Below, piece by piece: positions 32,643-42,219 of a stretch of 64,000 nucleotides of DNA. The stretch comes from Trichococcus shcherbakoviae. GTDB taxonomy: Bacteria > Bacillota > Bacilli > Lactobacillales > Aerococcaceae. The position numbers and the translations under genes were made by a program. The stretch lies in NCBI RefSeq assembly GCF_963666195.1, contig NZ_OY762653.1:186001-250000 (forward strand), read 5' to 3'. Under the pieces are notes generated by a model, which was not told where the DNA came from, did not search any database, and saw only the letters and a program-made list of their open reading frames with translations. The number at the start of each line of letters is the position of its first letter. Positions within the stretch are counted from its first letter, which is position 1.

Positions 32643-33628
32643 GTCAAGCCCTCCTTATATGGCACGATCAATATGATGCGTGTCCCTTTTTCTATACCTG
32701 TCTCGACTTCCATTTTACCGCCTACAGAGTGGGTACGTTCCCGCAAATTCAGCAGGCCGAATCCGAGATGGTAAGGATCATAGATGAACCCTTTGCCTTC
32801 GTCCGCAATCGTGACGCGCAGTTCCTTTTGTCCAAAATCAAGGATGATGGACGCTTCATTCTCTCCGGAATATTTCAGAGAATTCGAGATTGCCTCCTGG
32901 ATGCTGCGGTAGATAACGACATTCCCACGGCTACTTAGATCAATACTGTCCCCGTCTACGATAACATGGATGATAAATCCTGTCATTTCCATTGTCTGTT
33001 CGACAAACTGATTTATCGCTGGGATAAGCCCGACATCATCCAGAATGCTCGGCCGCAATTCGGTAGCCAAACTCTTGATTTCCAAAAGTACGTCCGCAAA
33101 ATGTCGATCGATCGCCTGAAGCTTCTGTTGTTGCTCCTCAACCGGTGTCCACTTCAGCCCTCTCGTTTCAAGCATCAAGCTGTAGATGCTCTGCGCAATC
33201 CCATCATGGAGTTCACGCGCAATCCTTTTCTGCTCGCTCTCACGGGCTTCGTTCAAGTAGGTCAGCATGCTTTTCCCTTCAGATTCAAAGGGTATATCGA
33301 TATAGCGGATCTCCAGCATCCAGTTTTGTTCTTTTTTCACTAGTTTTCCGAAAAATTCATAAGAGACTCCGTCACGGCCCATAAAAGTGATCGGAAAACC
33401 ATCTGAAGCTGCCCATTTATTCTCGAGCGGACAGTTCTTGCAGGTCTGTTTATCCGCACGGAAAGCGCAGCAAGTGCCCTTGGCTACCTGTACCGCATAT
33501 TCCATTGAAATGAGGTAATCTTTCTCAAACTTTTCTGCCTGTGAATTCTTGTCGATTACTGTATAGTCAGTATCCATAAGCCAAGTCGGTTGGGGAAAAA
33601 TATGGTGTATGGATGCTGAATCAGTCAT
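32639..33628 (-). CDS. nreB: Oxygen-sensing histidine kinase with iron-sulfur PAS domain
   Basis: A 329-residue cytoplasmic kinase with no membrane helices. The N-terminal PAS-like part has four cysteines at 53, 54, 63 and 66 (GTCCAFRADKQTCKNC), the likely ligands of an oxygen-labile [4Fe-4S] cluster. The HisKA_3 box is ARELHDGIAQSIYS with His141. The ATPase part ends IADEGKGF and GFGLLNLRERTHSVGG. The cysteine spacing differs from the CX2CX11CX2C of the staphylococcal protein. It sits between nreA (8-base overlap) and nreC (4-base overlap). Confidence 0.92.
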   Translation of the reverse strand: MTDSASIHHIFPQPTWLMDTDYTVIDKNSQAEKFEKDYLISMEYAVQVAKGTCCAFRADKQTCKNCPLENKWAASDGFPITFMGRDGVSYEFFGKLVKKEQNWMLEIRYIDIPFESEGKSMLTYLNEARESEQKRIARELHDGIAQSIYSLMLETRGLKWTPVEEQQQKLQAIDRHFADVLLEIKSLATELRPSILDDVGLIPAINQFVEQTMEMTGFIIHVIVDGDSIDLSSRGNVVIYRSIQEAISNSLKYSGENEASIILDFGQKELRVTIADEGKGFIYDPYHLGFGLLNLRERTHSVGGKMEVETGIEKGTRIILIVPYKEGLT

Positions 33629-34067
33629 CTTTATGCCCCCCTTCTTCCAATAGGACTGATAGGTCTGGCAAAGCTGCGTAGACAGCAGTCACGTCTGCAA
33701 CATCAGTAGCGATCGGTTTGCGGTATCCCAGCAACAAAACTGCACGGATGATGCCGTTCTTCATCAGCGGAATACCGATTGTCATATCGAGCTGCTCAAG
33801 CCTTGCGATTGGATACTTCAAAAGATTTTGACTGTCTGATTGAATTTTAGTTGCACGTTGTTCCCGGCCCGTGCGCCACACTTCGCCGGCGATGCCTTTG
33901 CCTACCCGCAAGCGGATGGATCTATAGTGATCGCTCGTGTTTCCGGCTACATTCGTCCACCGCAATTCGGTCTGTTGGAATGGTGGAGCAACATCCTGGG
34001 CCAAGCCTAAAAAATCTGCCTGCCATTCCTTTCTTCTCTCTTCCAACCACAAATCTATTTGTGACAT
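33621..34067 (-). CDS. nreA: GAF-domain nitrate sensor protein
   Basis: A 148-residue single GAF-domain protein. The wording SDHYRSIRLRVGKGIAGEVWRTG, then IPLMKNGIIRAVLLLGYR, fits NreA, which in staphylococci binds nitrate and restrains the kinase NreB. Its position, immediately upstream of nreB with an 8-base overlap, supports this over a generic GAF protein. ATG 34067 has GGAG about 10 bases upstream. It is divergent from the permease gene, with a 120-base shared promoter region. Confidence 0.88.
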   Translation of the reverse strand: MSQIDLWLEERRKEWQADFLGLAQDVAPPFQQTELRWTNVAGNTSDHYRSIRLRVGKGIAGEVWRTGREQRATKIQSDSQNLLKYPIARLEQLDMTIGIPLMKNGIIRAVLLLGYRKPIATDVADVTAVYAALPDLSVLLEEGGHKDD

Positions 34068-34187
34068 AGTTCACTACTCCAATTCCCTATATTTTTCGAA
34101 ATCTATGGATTTCTGTTGCCCTTTATCTTAAAAGTAACTATGATGATACCTATTGATGGCAGCAAATTATTTAATAAGGAGTTTATT

Positions 34188-35696
34188 ATGAAACAAATCA
34201 AAAGTCTATCATTTTTCAATCTGATCCTGATCATCGTCATGACAGTCTACTCTTTTTCAAGCATGTCGTCTTCTTTTTTCATGATGGGCCTGAAAGCCTT
34301 CCCTTGGTTTTTGATCAGCGCCTTTTTCTATTTTATCCCTTATGCCCTTATTGTATCAGAATATACGCGCAGCTATTCGAATCGCACCGGAGGCATCTAT
34401 GATTGGCTGAAGGACGCTTTCTCGCCGCGGATTGCCTTCATTACCGCTTTCCTGTGGTACTGCAGTTACTTTACCTGGATCATCAGCCTGTTCATGAAAT
34501 TATTGATTCCTTTCACCATCATGCTTTTCGGACAGGACTTGACTTCCGCCGAGCAATGGTTCGGAATCGACACGTCCTACTGGATCATGGTGCTCTCACT
34601 TTTCGCAGTATTTTGCATGACATGGGTGATCAACCGCGGACACCAGGCCGTCTTTTCATTTCTGAAGACGAGTAGCTACGCAATGGTTGGTCTGCTCCTC
34701 ATATCTGGGATCGGCAATCTGTTGCTGATGGTGAACAATCCGCAGCTGATCCTGCAGAACATGCAGCAAAGCTTGACTGCCCCGAGTTTTTTCAAAGGAA
34801 CCAGTGATTCTTTCCTTTCGCAGTTGCCTTTCTTTATTTTCGCCATCACTGCATTCGGCGGGCTCGATACCATCGCCAGCCTGGTGGATAAATCCGGCGA
34901 ACAAAGAAAGAAATTTCCGAAAGCGCTGATCATCAGCGCTGTGATCATCGTCGTCCTCTATTTTGGTGGCATCATGCTCTGGAGCGGCGCAAATAACCTG
35001 AATGTGCTGCGGGAAACTAATCAGTTCCACCTTGGAAATCTGATGTACGGCTTGATGGGTAGCCTAGCCAATAACATCAGCGTTTCCTTCGGTCTGTCCG
35101 CAGCTGCTCAAACGTTCCTTTATCAAGCGTTCATCCGCTATACTGCCTTTACCTTGTTCGTAGCCTATATCGGGTTGTTGTCGTCCATCACCTATACACC
35201 TTTAAAAAGTTTGATCCAGGGCACGCCAAAGGAAATCTGGCCGCAATTCCTGACAAAAATCAATCAAAAAGAAATGCCGCAGACAGCACTTTGGATCCAA
35301 GCCGCGGTTGTTTCTGTGTGCATCATAGGCTTATCTTTAAATAGTACCATTCTAGGCGCATTATTCAACCAATTGACCTATATGACAAATGTAGCCCGCG
35401 CCATTCCGTATTTCGTTGTAGCCGCAAGTTATCCGTTCTATCGCATCAAGAACCCTGTGCTGTTGAAGCATTCATTGATTGCTTCGCACTGGCAAGGGTA
35501 CCTTTGCTCGCTGAGCGTCTGCACGGCTACCTTGATCGCCATCACCTTCCAAGTCTATCAGCCGTTCCATACCGGAGAATATGTCCAAGCGCTGTTGCTG
35601 ATCATCGGACCGATTCTCTTCGGACTTCTCGGCAGCAGCATCTATCAAAGATTCGAAAAGAAACGAACACAATTTTTACTTGAAGATAATCTGTAG
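34188..35696 (+). CDS. APC-superfamily amino-acid permease (YjeM-like)
   Basis: A 502-residue transporter with about 12 hydrophobic helices. The first (LSFFNLILIIVMTVYSFSSM) and the following AFPWFLISAFFYFIPYALIVSEYTRSY, NRTGGIYDWLKDAF match the APC/glutamate:GABA antiporter group, close in layout to E. coli YjeM. The substrate is unknown. The start ATG 34188 follows AAGGAG; an earlier in-frame start at 34116 lacks one. It is transcribed alone and ends at a strong terminator. Confidence 0.88.
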   Translation: MKQIKSLSFFNLILIIVMTVYSFSSMSSSFFMMGLKAFPWFLISAFFYFIPYALIVSEYTRSYSNRTGGIYDWLKDAFSPRIAFITAFLWYCSYFTWIISLFMKLLIPFTIMLFGQDLTSAEQWFGIDTSYWIMVLSLFAVFCMTWVINRGHQAVFSFLKTSSYAMVGLLLISGIGNLLLMVNNPQLILQNMQQSLTAPSFFKGTSDSFLSQLPFFIFAITAFGGLDTIASLVDKSGEQRKKFPKALIISAVIIVVLYFGGIMLWSGANNLNVLRETNQFHLGNLMYGLMGSLANNISVSFGLSAAAQTFLYQAFIRYTAFTLFVAYIGLLSSITYTPLKSLIQGTPKEIWPQFLTKINQKEMPQTALWIQAAVVSVCIIGLSLNSTILGALFNQLTYMTNVARAIPYFVVAASYPFYRIKNPVLLKHSLIASHWQGYLCSLSVCTATLIAITFQVYQPFHTGEYVQALLLIIGPILFGLLGSSIYQRFEKKRTQFLLEDNL

Positions 35697-35710
35697 ATTA
35701 TACTTGAAAA

Positions 35711-35758
35711 CGCAAAAGGAACCGCTAGGGCAATTGGCCTAAGCGGTTCCTTTTGCGT
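35711..35758. terminator. Bidirectional terminator
   Basis: A nearly perfect stem of about 19 bases (CGCAAAAGGAACCGCT and its complement) between the permease and the convergent unknown gene; the T and A runs lie inside the stem. Confidence 0.82.
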
Positions 35759-35811
35759 CCGAAAGCCGTTTTCCCGGTGGCGTTCACGGATCCTGTCGAA
35801 TACAGCTGACC

Positions 35812-36381
35812 CTACATAGCGCCACGTCTCAGTGCATAGAAGTATTGCACAATCGGATGCTTCATTTTCACTGATTGTTCCATGTCCATGATCCTTTTTT
35901 TGCCGACACGCCTGTCCAGCAAAGCCAAGCAATTCAACAAAATATCCTTGCTCGCAAGGCTGTTTTCGATGGGTTGGCTCAGAAACACGTCTGCCGTTTT
36001 GTAGAAATCGGATTTGCTTAAGGCTACCTGGGCGGCCATCGTTTCCTTCGCGTAAGCCAACAGTTTGCGGTCCCCAGCGATCACTGCCAAGCGTTCTTCC
36101 GGTACTTTTCCGCCGGTTTCTTTCCGGATATGCTCTATTTCAGCATCGCTGAGCGGAATCACGACGGCAGCATCATTTTTGATATCCTGTTCCGACTGGT
36201 ACCACTTCATCCCAGTCGTCCCGTCCTTCATGTTGAAGATTTTTTTATTGTCCACGGCTATGCAGCACTGGCCGTTTTTATCGGGTGAATACCGGTAACT
36301 GGTGGATAGGTACCCCACTCTGCCAGCCAACGCAGGCGCAAGGAAATTCTCCAACAGCGGCTTCATCTTACTCCAGATCAT
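35812..36381 (-). CDS. Hypothetical protein, possibly SF0329 family
   Basis: A 189-residue soluble protein of unknown function. The first 60 residues (IWSKMKPLLENFLAPALAGRVGYLSTSYRYSPDKNG, then IAVDNKKIFNM) resemble what I recall of the SF0329 family of short uncharacterised proteins, but this is from memory. There is no signal peptide or known catalytic motif. ATG 36379-36381 is chosen because GGAGGG precedes it by four bases; another ATG 12 bases earlier overlaps that site. Monocistronic; its 3' end faces the permease terminator. Confidence 0.75.
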   Translation of the reverse strand: MIWSKMKPLLENFLAPALAGRVGYLSTSYRYSPDKNGQCCIAVDNKKIFNMKDGTTGMKWYQSEQDIKNDAAVVIPLSDAEIEHIRKETGGKVPEERLAVIAGDRKLLAYAKETMAAQVALSKSDFYKTADVFLSQPIENSLASKDILLNCLALLDRRVGKKRIMDMEQSVKMKHPIVQYFYALRRGAM

Positions 36382-36656
36382 AATACCCTCCATCAGACAA
36401 CTTTATTGTTGTCCATTTATTCTTCAATCCGACTTCTATCATTATGGACAACAAAGATAGGGTAGGTCAAGCCTTTCAGGCATGTAAATCATCTTTTTTT
36501 GCTTTTGCCATCCGGTGATTTCATTGCCCAGATGTTTTACCGTTACGCTGTCGCATCAGGGCATTTTAATCGGCCTGTCCCGCGGAATATGCTAAAATGT
36601 AAGCGCATAGAGGATTGGAAAAGCACAGCCAAGCAAGCCGGATAAGGAGAATCCAA

Positions 36657-37487
36657 ATGATAAAGGGCAGGATTAACCACATATCGCTTTTTTCTTGCAT
36701 TTTAATCAGTCTGATGCCGCTGAGTCTCATTCGCAGGGATTCCGATGAAACCGAAGTAGCGACCGCAGAATCCGGCATGATTCTGCGATCCGTTCCTTCG
36801 GTTGCTGTCCGGCTGGATGTTCCGCTCCTGAATCAGCTAGATCCGCCGGCCCTGCTGCTCGGCTGCGAAGTCACCTCGCTAGCAATGATCCTGCAGTACA
36901 ACGGGATAACGGTAACGAAAAACGAACTCGCTGACAAGCTTCCAGTGGTTCCCATCTACTATGAAAACGGACTGCAAGGGAACCCGAACGAGGGTTTTGT
37001 AGGCGATGTCACCGGTTCGGATTACGGTTTTTGCGTCTACCATGGCCCCATCGCGGCATTGGCATCCGAATACATACCATCCGCTCGCGTGGAGGATGTC
37101 AGCGGACAGGACTTCACTTCTGTCATTTCTGCCCTTGATCGAGGCTTTCCTGTTTGGGTCGTCACTACGACCACTTTCCTGCCCGATGATGCGTTGGAAG
37201 TGTGGCAAACTCCGACAGGCCCGGTCAACATCAGCTACATCATGCACAGCGTTGTGGTTGTCGGGTACGACGCCGATAGTCTTTACATAAACAATCCCTA
37301 CGGCCAAAAGGACCAGAAAGTCGACAGGCGGAAATGCAGACAAAAGAATAGGATTCCGGTTTTATCCCGGAACCCTATTCTTTTGTTTGTTTCAATACTA
37401 GCGGAATTTATTTTTTTTCATCCTCATGCATCTTGCGAATCAATTCATCGATCTTGCTGCCGTAAGCCACCGATTCATCTCGTTTAA
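36657..37487 (+). pseudogene. C39-like cysteine peptidase, 3' end lost
   Basis: The open frame codes for 276 residues. A signal anchor (ISLFSCILISLMPLSLI) is followed by a C39/papain-like domain: catalytic Cys in LLLGCEVTSLAMIL, His in SYIMHSVVVVGYD, and the third residue in YINNPYG (Asn in place of the more usual Asp). Homology stops at KDQKVDR. In the family about 20-30 more residues follow, ending in an Ala-Trp-Gln-Met-Gly type segment. Here the frame instead runs through the rbfA terminator (37341-37385) and into antisense of rbfA for 80 bases. A 3' deletion is the simplest reading; some activity may persist. ATG 36657 follows AAGGAG. Confidence 0.7.
37341..37385 (-). terminator. Terminator of the nusA-infB operon
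   Basis: A 19-base imperfect stem (CAAAAGAATAGGATTCCGG / CCGGAACCCTATTCTTTTG), downstream of rbfA on the minus strand. It lies inside the truncated C39 reading frame on the plus strand. Confidence 0.85.
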
Positions 37488-37764
37488 AGATCAATTCCGG
37501 TGTCTTGTAAAGTGTCAAACGCGTTCCAAGTTCCTTGCGGACAAGGCCAGTAGCCTTATCCAATCCAAGTTGCGTTTTTTCACGATCGCTGGCAAGTTCC
37601 GACAATGTGCTGTAATAGATGGTTGCTTGCTGCAAGTCACCGGTGATTTCCACATCAGTGATGTTCACATTCGCAACACGCGGATCTTTTACACGCTTAG
37701 CCAGGATATCATTCACTTCGCGTTGTATTTCTTGTTTGATTCTTCCTGCTCTGAAATTAGCCAT
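37408..37764 (-). CDS. rbfA: Ribosome-binding factor A
   Basis: A 118-residue protein that binds the 30S subunit and helps 16S rRNA 5'-end maturation. It begins [28 protein letters not shown], followed by [22 protein letters not shown] and [20 protein letters not shown], all characteristic. It lies 38 bases after infB. In most Firmicutes truB and ribF follow; here a terminator and a convergent peptidase remnant follow instead. Confidence 0.96.
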   Translation of the reverse strand: MANFRAGRIKQEIQREVNDILAKRVKDPRVANVNITDVEITGDLQQATIYYSTLSELASDREKTQLGLDKATGLVRKELGTRLTLYKTPELIFKRDESVAYGSKIDELIRKMHEDEKK

Positions 37765-37802
37765 TTCGGTTCACCTCTCACTACTTCGATTGCTGTGGCG
37801 TT

Positions 37803-40256
37803 TTATTTCTTGATTTCAACCATATGGTACGCTTCGATGACATCATCGATGCGGATATCGTTGTAATCTTCAATCATTACACCACATTCGAAGCCTTTTT
37901 TAACTTCTTTGGCATCATCCTTGAATCGCTTCAAGCTGGCAAGTTTGCCGTCGAAAATGACGATATTGTCGCGGATGATACGGATACTGCTGCTTCTTCC
38001 AATGTAGCCATCGGTTACGAACGCTCCACCGATTGTGCCAACTTTAGAAACTTTATAGGTCTCACGGATAAGTGCTTGACCAGTTACTTGCTCTTCGAAT
38101 TCAGGATCCAGCATGCCCTTCATCGCTGTTTCGATTTCATCGATGGCGTTGTAGATGATACGGTGTAGACGGATGTCCACATTTTCGTTATCCGCTTGGA
38201 TCTTCGCTTGAGGAGTCGGACGGACGTTGAATCCGATCATGATCGCGTTGCTGGCTGCCGCCAAGGTAACGTCACTCTCGTTGATTGCGCCTGCTGCCGA
38301 GTGGACGATCTTAACGCGGACACCTTCGACCTCGATTTTTTGTAAGCTGGCAGCCAAGGCTTCAACCGAACCCTGCACGTCAGCCTTGATGATGACATTG
38401 ACGTCTTTAAGTTCTCCGTCTTTCAAGCTGGAGAACAAGTTGTCCAAAGTCACGCGATTCTGCGTTGAACGTTGCTCCATAAGGGCACGTTTCGCACGTT
38501 CTTCACCGGCTTGACGCGCTGTCTTCTCATCTTCAAAGACAACAAAGTGATCCCCGGCTTGCGGTGCTGCGTTCAAACCTGTTATTTCGACTGGCATTGC
38601 AGGTCCAGCCGTTTTAACGCGTCTGCCTTGATCGTTGGTCATTACGCGGACACGGCCATGCGTATTACCGACTACGATCGGATCGCCGATTTTCAAAGTA
38701 CCTGACTGCACCAAGACGGTAGCAATCGGTCCTTTTGATTTATCCAAACGGGCTTCGATTACGGAACCGATCGCTAAACGATTCGGATTAGCTTTCAATT
38801 CCTGTACTTCAGCTACCAACAGGATCATTTCCAACAATTCATCGATTCCTTGTCCGAACTTAGCCGAGATGTTGACGAAAATCGTTTCGCCGCCCCATGC
38901 TTCCGGAACCAAACCTTGATCGGACAGTTCTTGCATGACGCGATCTGGATTGGCTGTCGGTTTGTCGATTTTGTTTACGGCAACGATGATGGGAACATCA
39001 GCCGCTTTTGCGTGGCTGATAGCTTCGATTGTCTGTGGCATCACACCGTCGTCAGCTGCGACAACAATGATCGTGATATCTGTGACGTCCGCTCCGCGGG
39101 CACGCATCGTCGTAAAGGCAGCATGTCCTGGTGTGTCCAAGAACGTGATCGGTTTGCCATCGATTTTGACCTGATAAGCGCCGATATGCTGCGTGATTCC
39201 GCCCGCTTCGGTTTGGATTACGTTCGTGTTGCGCAGTGAATCCAAAAGCGTCGTTTTACCGTGATCGACGTGACCCATGATAGTGACAACAGGTGGTCTT
39301 GCAACTAAGTCTTCCGGATTTTCTTCCATTTCGAAATAGCTGTCCAAATCGGAAATATCCTGAACGATTTTTTCTTCGGCTTCGATGCCATAATCAGTAG
39401 CCAACAATTCCAAGGCGTCTTTTCCTAATGCTTGGTTTTGCGTGACCATGATACCCATCAGGAATAATTTTTTGATGATTTCAGCTGGCTCACGGTGAAG
39501 CTTTTTGGCAACTTCCATTACATTCATGCCGTCTGTATAGACGAATGTTTCCGGTAACTCGCGGAATTTGCGTGGAGGAACTGCCGGTCCCTGCTTGGTC
39601 GTGCCTTTTTTGAATTTTGAGCGCTTGTTTTTATTGTAGGGATTGTTGCCTCTCCCTTGATTTCCTTGACTGCGTGGATTGGAACCGCCTGAATTTTGAC
39701 CGTATGATGGACGGTTTGATTTGGCTGGCGCATTGGTGGTAGTATTCGTGTTTGCAGTTTTCTGCACTGGTTTGTCATTTGATTTGTTTGGCGAAACAGA
39801 GTCAACTCGATTCATTTTAGTATTTGGACGATTTTGTCCAGCTTGGCTTGTGGCTTGCGCCGGCCGATTTGTATTCTTTTCTGCAGTATTTCTTGTTTGT
39901 CCTTTATTTTCGGAACCGTTTTTTTGATTCAGAGAAGGATTCGATGGTTTATTTTTCATGTCTGTGTTTTTCCTCAGTTCACTCTTATCAGTAGTTTTAT
40001 GTGTTCCGGTTGCAGGCGCCTTTTTGATGTCTGCTGGTTGCTTCTTCTGTGGCGCATTGGATTGCGGTGCACTTGGCTTGGCAACCTGATTTCCAGCAGG
40101 GGAAGAGATGGCTTGGTTCAACTTTTTGATGTCTCCGTCTTCCATGGTTGACATATGGCTATGATAATCGATCCCCAATTGTTTTGCTTTATCCAACACC
40201 GTTTTGCTTGATACCTTGTGTTCGTTTGCATACTCGTAGACACGTTTTTTTTCCAT
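37803..40256 (-). CDS. infB: Translation initiation factor IF-2
   Basis: An 817-residue GTPase that brings fMet-tRNA to the ribosome. The N-terminal IF2_N domain is [23 protein letters not shown] low-complexity linker of about 180 residues rich in N, Q, P, K and T follows (residues 50-230). A second IF2_N-type region contains [30 protein letters not shown]. The G domain has GHVDHGKTT (G1), DTPGHAAF (G3) and NKIDKP (G4). C-terminal barrels bind initiator tRNA. ATG 40256 follows AAGGTGATG. It is 22 bases after ylxQ, within the rimP-nusA operon. Confidence 0.97.
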   Translation of the reverse strand: MEKKRVYEYANEHKVSSKTVLDKAKQLGIDYHSHMSTMEDGDIKKLNQAISSPAGNQVAKPSAPQSNAPQKKQPADIKKAPATGTHKTTDKSELRKNTDMKNKPSNPSLNQKNGSENKGQTRNTAEKNTNRPAQATSQAGQNRPNTKMNRVDSVSPNKSNDKPVQKTANTNTTTNAPAKSNRPSYGQNSGGSNPRSQGNQGRGNNPYNKNKRSKFKKGTTKQGPAVPPRKFRELPETFVYTDGMNVMEVAKKLHREPAEIIKKLFLMGIMVTQNQALGKDALELLATDYGIEAEEKIVQDISDLDSYFEMEENPEDLVARPPVVTIMGHVDHGKTTLLDSLRNTNVIQTEAGGITQHIGAYQVKIDGKPITFLDTPGHAAFTTMRARGADVTDITIIVVAADDGVMPQTIEAISHAKAADVPIIVAVNKIDKPTANPDRVMQELSDQGLVPEAWGGETIFVNISAKFGQGIDELLEMILLVAEVQELKANPNRLAIGSVIEARLDKSKGPIATVLVQSGTLKIGDPIVVGNTHGRVRVMTNDQGRRVKTAGPAMPVEITGLNAAPQAGDHFVVFEDEKTARQAGEERAKRALMEQRSTQNRVTLDNLFSSLKDGELKDVNVIIKADVQGSVEALAASLQKIEVEGVRVKIVHSAAGAINESDVTLAAASNAIMIGFNVRPTPQAKIQADNENVDIRLHRIIYNAIDEIETAMKGMLDPEFEEQVTGQALIRETYKVSKVGTIGGAFVTDGYIGRSSSIRIIRDNIVIFDGKLASLKRFKDDAKEVKKGFECGVMIEDYNDIRIDDVIEAYHMVEIKK

Positions 40257-40278
40257 GTCATCACCTTCCCTTATCTCA

Positions 40279-40587
40279 TTACTTTGTTCCTTTCAGCCGC
40301 ATGAAACTTTTGGCGAATCCTCTATCGGTCAAAGCGCAAATGGAACGGGACTTGCCTATTGCTTGACTGATTTGTTCCGAAGTGAAATGCACCAGGAACG
40401 GGACTTCATAATAGCGGCATTTGTTTTCTAATTTTTCTTTGGTGTTATCGCTGCAGTCCGTCGCACAGAGGACAAAGACCGCTTCATTTTTTTGGATGGA
40501 CTTGATGGTCATCTCTTCACCTGTGATCAGTTTGCCGGCGCGCAATGCCAATCCCAGCAAATTCAACATCTTATCTTCAGGTGTCAT
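40279..40587 (-). CDS. ylxQ: L7Ae-like RNA-binding protein YlxQ
   Basis: A 102-residue protein of the L7Ae/L30e/S12e/Gadd45 fold that binds kink-turn-like [27 protein letters not shown] is the typical start, followed by [20 protein letters not shown]. It overlaps the rnpM stop by four bases and is embedded in the nusA-infB operon, its conserved location in Firmicutes. Confidence 0.93.
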   Translation of the reverse strand: MTPEDKMLNLLGLALRAGKLITGEEMTIKSIQKNEAVFVLCATDCSDNTKEKLENKCRYYEVPFLVHFTSEQISQAIGKSRSICALTDRGFAKSFMRLKGTK

Positions 40588-40868
40588 AATAAGCTCCTTG
40601 CTTTTTGGTGTTCGACATAATCGAATAACTCCTGATAGAACGCATCACTGATTGCGGTCTCAAGGTGTTTTTCCAAAATGTGTTGCTTCCAAGCCTTCTG
40701 CACCAACGCAGGTTCCAGCGAGACATAGGCTCCTCGGCCATTCATGCGGCCGGTAGGGTCAATGGCGATTTCACCTGCTTGATTTTTTACGATGCGGACT
40801 AATTCTTTTTTTGGTTTCATCTCATTCGAGACGACACATTTCCTCATCGGAACTTTTCTTGTCTTCAT
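40584..40868 (-). CDS. rnpM: RNase P modulator RnpM (YlxR)
   Basis: A 94-residue protein. It has RKVPMRKCVVSNEMKPKKELVRIV and the conserved GRMNGRGAYVSLEPALVQKAWK loop of DUF448/YlxR. In B. subtilis this protein binds RNase P RNA and damps its activity. It lies between nusA (18 bases upstream) and ylxQ (4-base overlap), as in other Firmicutes. Confidence 0.93.
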   Translation of the reverse strand: MKTRKVPMRKCVVSNEMKPKKELVRIVKNQAGEIAIDPTGRMNGRGAYVSLEPALVQKAWKQHILEKHLETAISDAFYQELFDYVEHQKARSLL

Positions 40869-40886
40869 AAACCTTCACCTCACTGA

Positions 40887-42188
40887 TTAGTCTTGAAAGT
40901 CCTCTGCTAATTCATCATAGCTTTGTTCCGGATCTGTCTCGACTTCCGAGATCAGTTGTTCTACATCTTCAGGATCAAGGATTTTTTCATCATTTTCGTA
41001 TTCTTCCGTATAATCCGTTTCGTCCGCTGGAATAGCGATATCTTCAGCGACTTCTTCAGCCGTAAAAATCTTATCCAAGCCAGCGAAGGAATGAAGGGTA
41101 TCAGCATCTTCTTCATCGGATGCAACTTTTTGAGCACCGGATTCCATCAATAACTTATTATACTCCGTTTCGGACTTGATATCGATTTTATAGCCTGTCA
41201 ATTTGGCCGCTAAGCGAGCATTTTGACCTTTTTTACCGATGGCCAATGATAGCTGGTAATCAGGAACGATGACTGTGCAGCTACCGTCTGCTTGATGGAA
41301 ATCCACATTCACGACTTGTGCTGGATTCAATGCATTTCCGATATAGATCGATGGATCTTCGTTCCATTCAACGATATCCATGTTTTCTCCGCGTAATTCG
41401 TTTACGATTGCTTGGACACGCTGGCCTCTTGGTCCTACGCAGGTGCCGACAGGGTCGACGTTCTTATCGCGGGAGCGCACGGCTACTTTTGAGCGGTCTC
41501 CGGCTTCCCGGGCGATCGAAACGATTTCGACAACGCCATCAAAGATTTCAGGAACTTCTTGTTCAAACAATCGCTTCAGCAAGTCCGGATGACTGCGGCT
41601 GACAAAAACTTGCGGCCCTTTTGAAGTGTTTTCGACTTTTGTGACGTACACTTTGATACGATCGTGCGGCTGGAACGTTTCATTCGGAATCTGCTCCTGC
41701 TTGGACAATACCGCTTCAATTTTTCCAAGGCTCACGTAGATATAACGGCTGTCCATTCTTTCGACGACACCCGTCAAAATATCATTCTCATAGGCGATGA
41801 ATTGATTGTACACGATGCTGCGTTCCGCTTCACGGATACGTTGCATGATGACTTGCTTGGCTGTTTGAGCGGCAATCCGTCCAAAATCTTTAGGGGTGAC
41901 CTCAAAACGGATTTTATCGCCTAATTCGTATGCTTTGTTGATCTGCAGAGCATCCTCCAGACTTACTTCCAAAGTCGAATCAAACACCATATCCACTACT
42001 TCTTTAACTGCGTAGACATGGATGTCCCCTTTTTTAGTATCGAATTCCACTTCAACGTTTTGGGCCTGACCATAATTACGTTTGTATGCAGACACAAGCG
42101 CAGCTTCCAACGCACTGATGACAATCTCTTTTGAAATACCTTTGTCTTTTTCCAACACTTCAAGAGCACTTAACATTTCTTTGCTCAT
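40887..42188 (-). CDS. nusA: Transcription termination/antitermination factor NusA
   Basis: A 433-residue RNA polymerase-associated factor. The N-terminal domain (about 1-125) is followed by an S1 domain (LTGVVERMDSRYIYVSLGKIEAVLSKQEQIP) and two KH domains (RSRDKNVDPVGTCVGPRGQRVQAIVNEL; LAIGKKGQNARLAAKLTGYKIDI). The last 80 or so residues are strongly acidic and lack the C-terminal helix-hairpin repeats of proteobacterial NusA. Length is a little over the Bacillus type (about 370) because of that tail. It follows rimP by 31 bases. Confidence 0.97.
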   Translation of the reverse strand: MSKEMLSALEVLEKDKGISKEIVISALEAALVSAYKRNYGQAQNVEVEFDTKKGDIHVYAVKEVVDMVFDSTLEVSLEDALQINKAYELGDKIRFEVTPKDFGRIAAQTAKQVIMQRIREAERSIVYNQFIAYENDILTGVVERMDSRYIYVSLGKIEAVLSKQEQIPNETFQPHDRIKVYVTKVENTSKGPQVFVSRSHPDLLKRLFEQEVPEIFDGVVEIVSIAREAGDRSKVAVRSRDKNVDPVGTCVGPRGQRVQAIVNELRGENMDIVEWNEDPSIYIGNALNPAQVVNVDFHQADGSCTVIVPDYQLSLAIGKKGQNARLAAKLTGYKIDIKSETEYNKLLMESGAQKVASDEEDADTLHSFAGLDKIFTAEEVAEDIAIPADETDYTEEYENDEKILDPEDVEQLISEVETDPEQSYDELAEDFQD

Positions 42189-42219
42189 ATTACTTCCTCA
42201 CTCCTATCTCAAAAAATGA

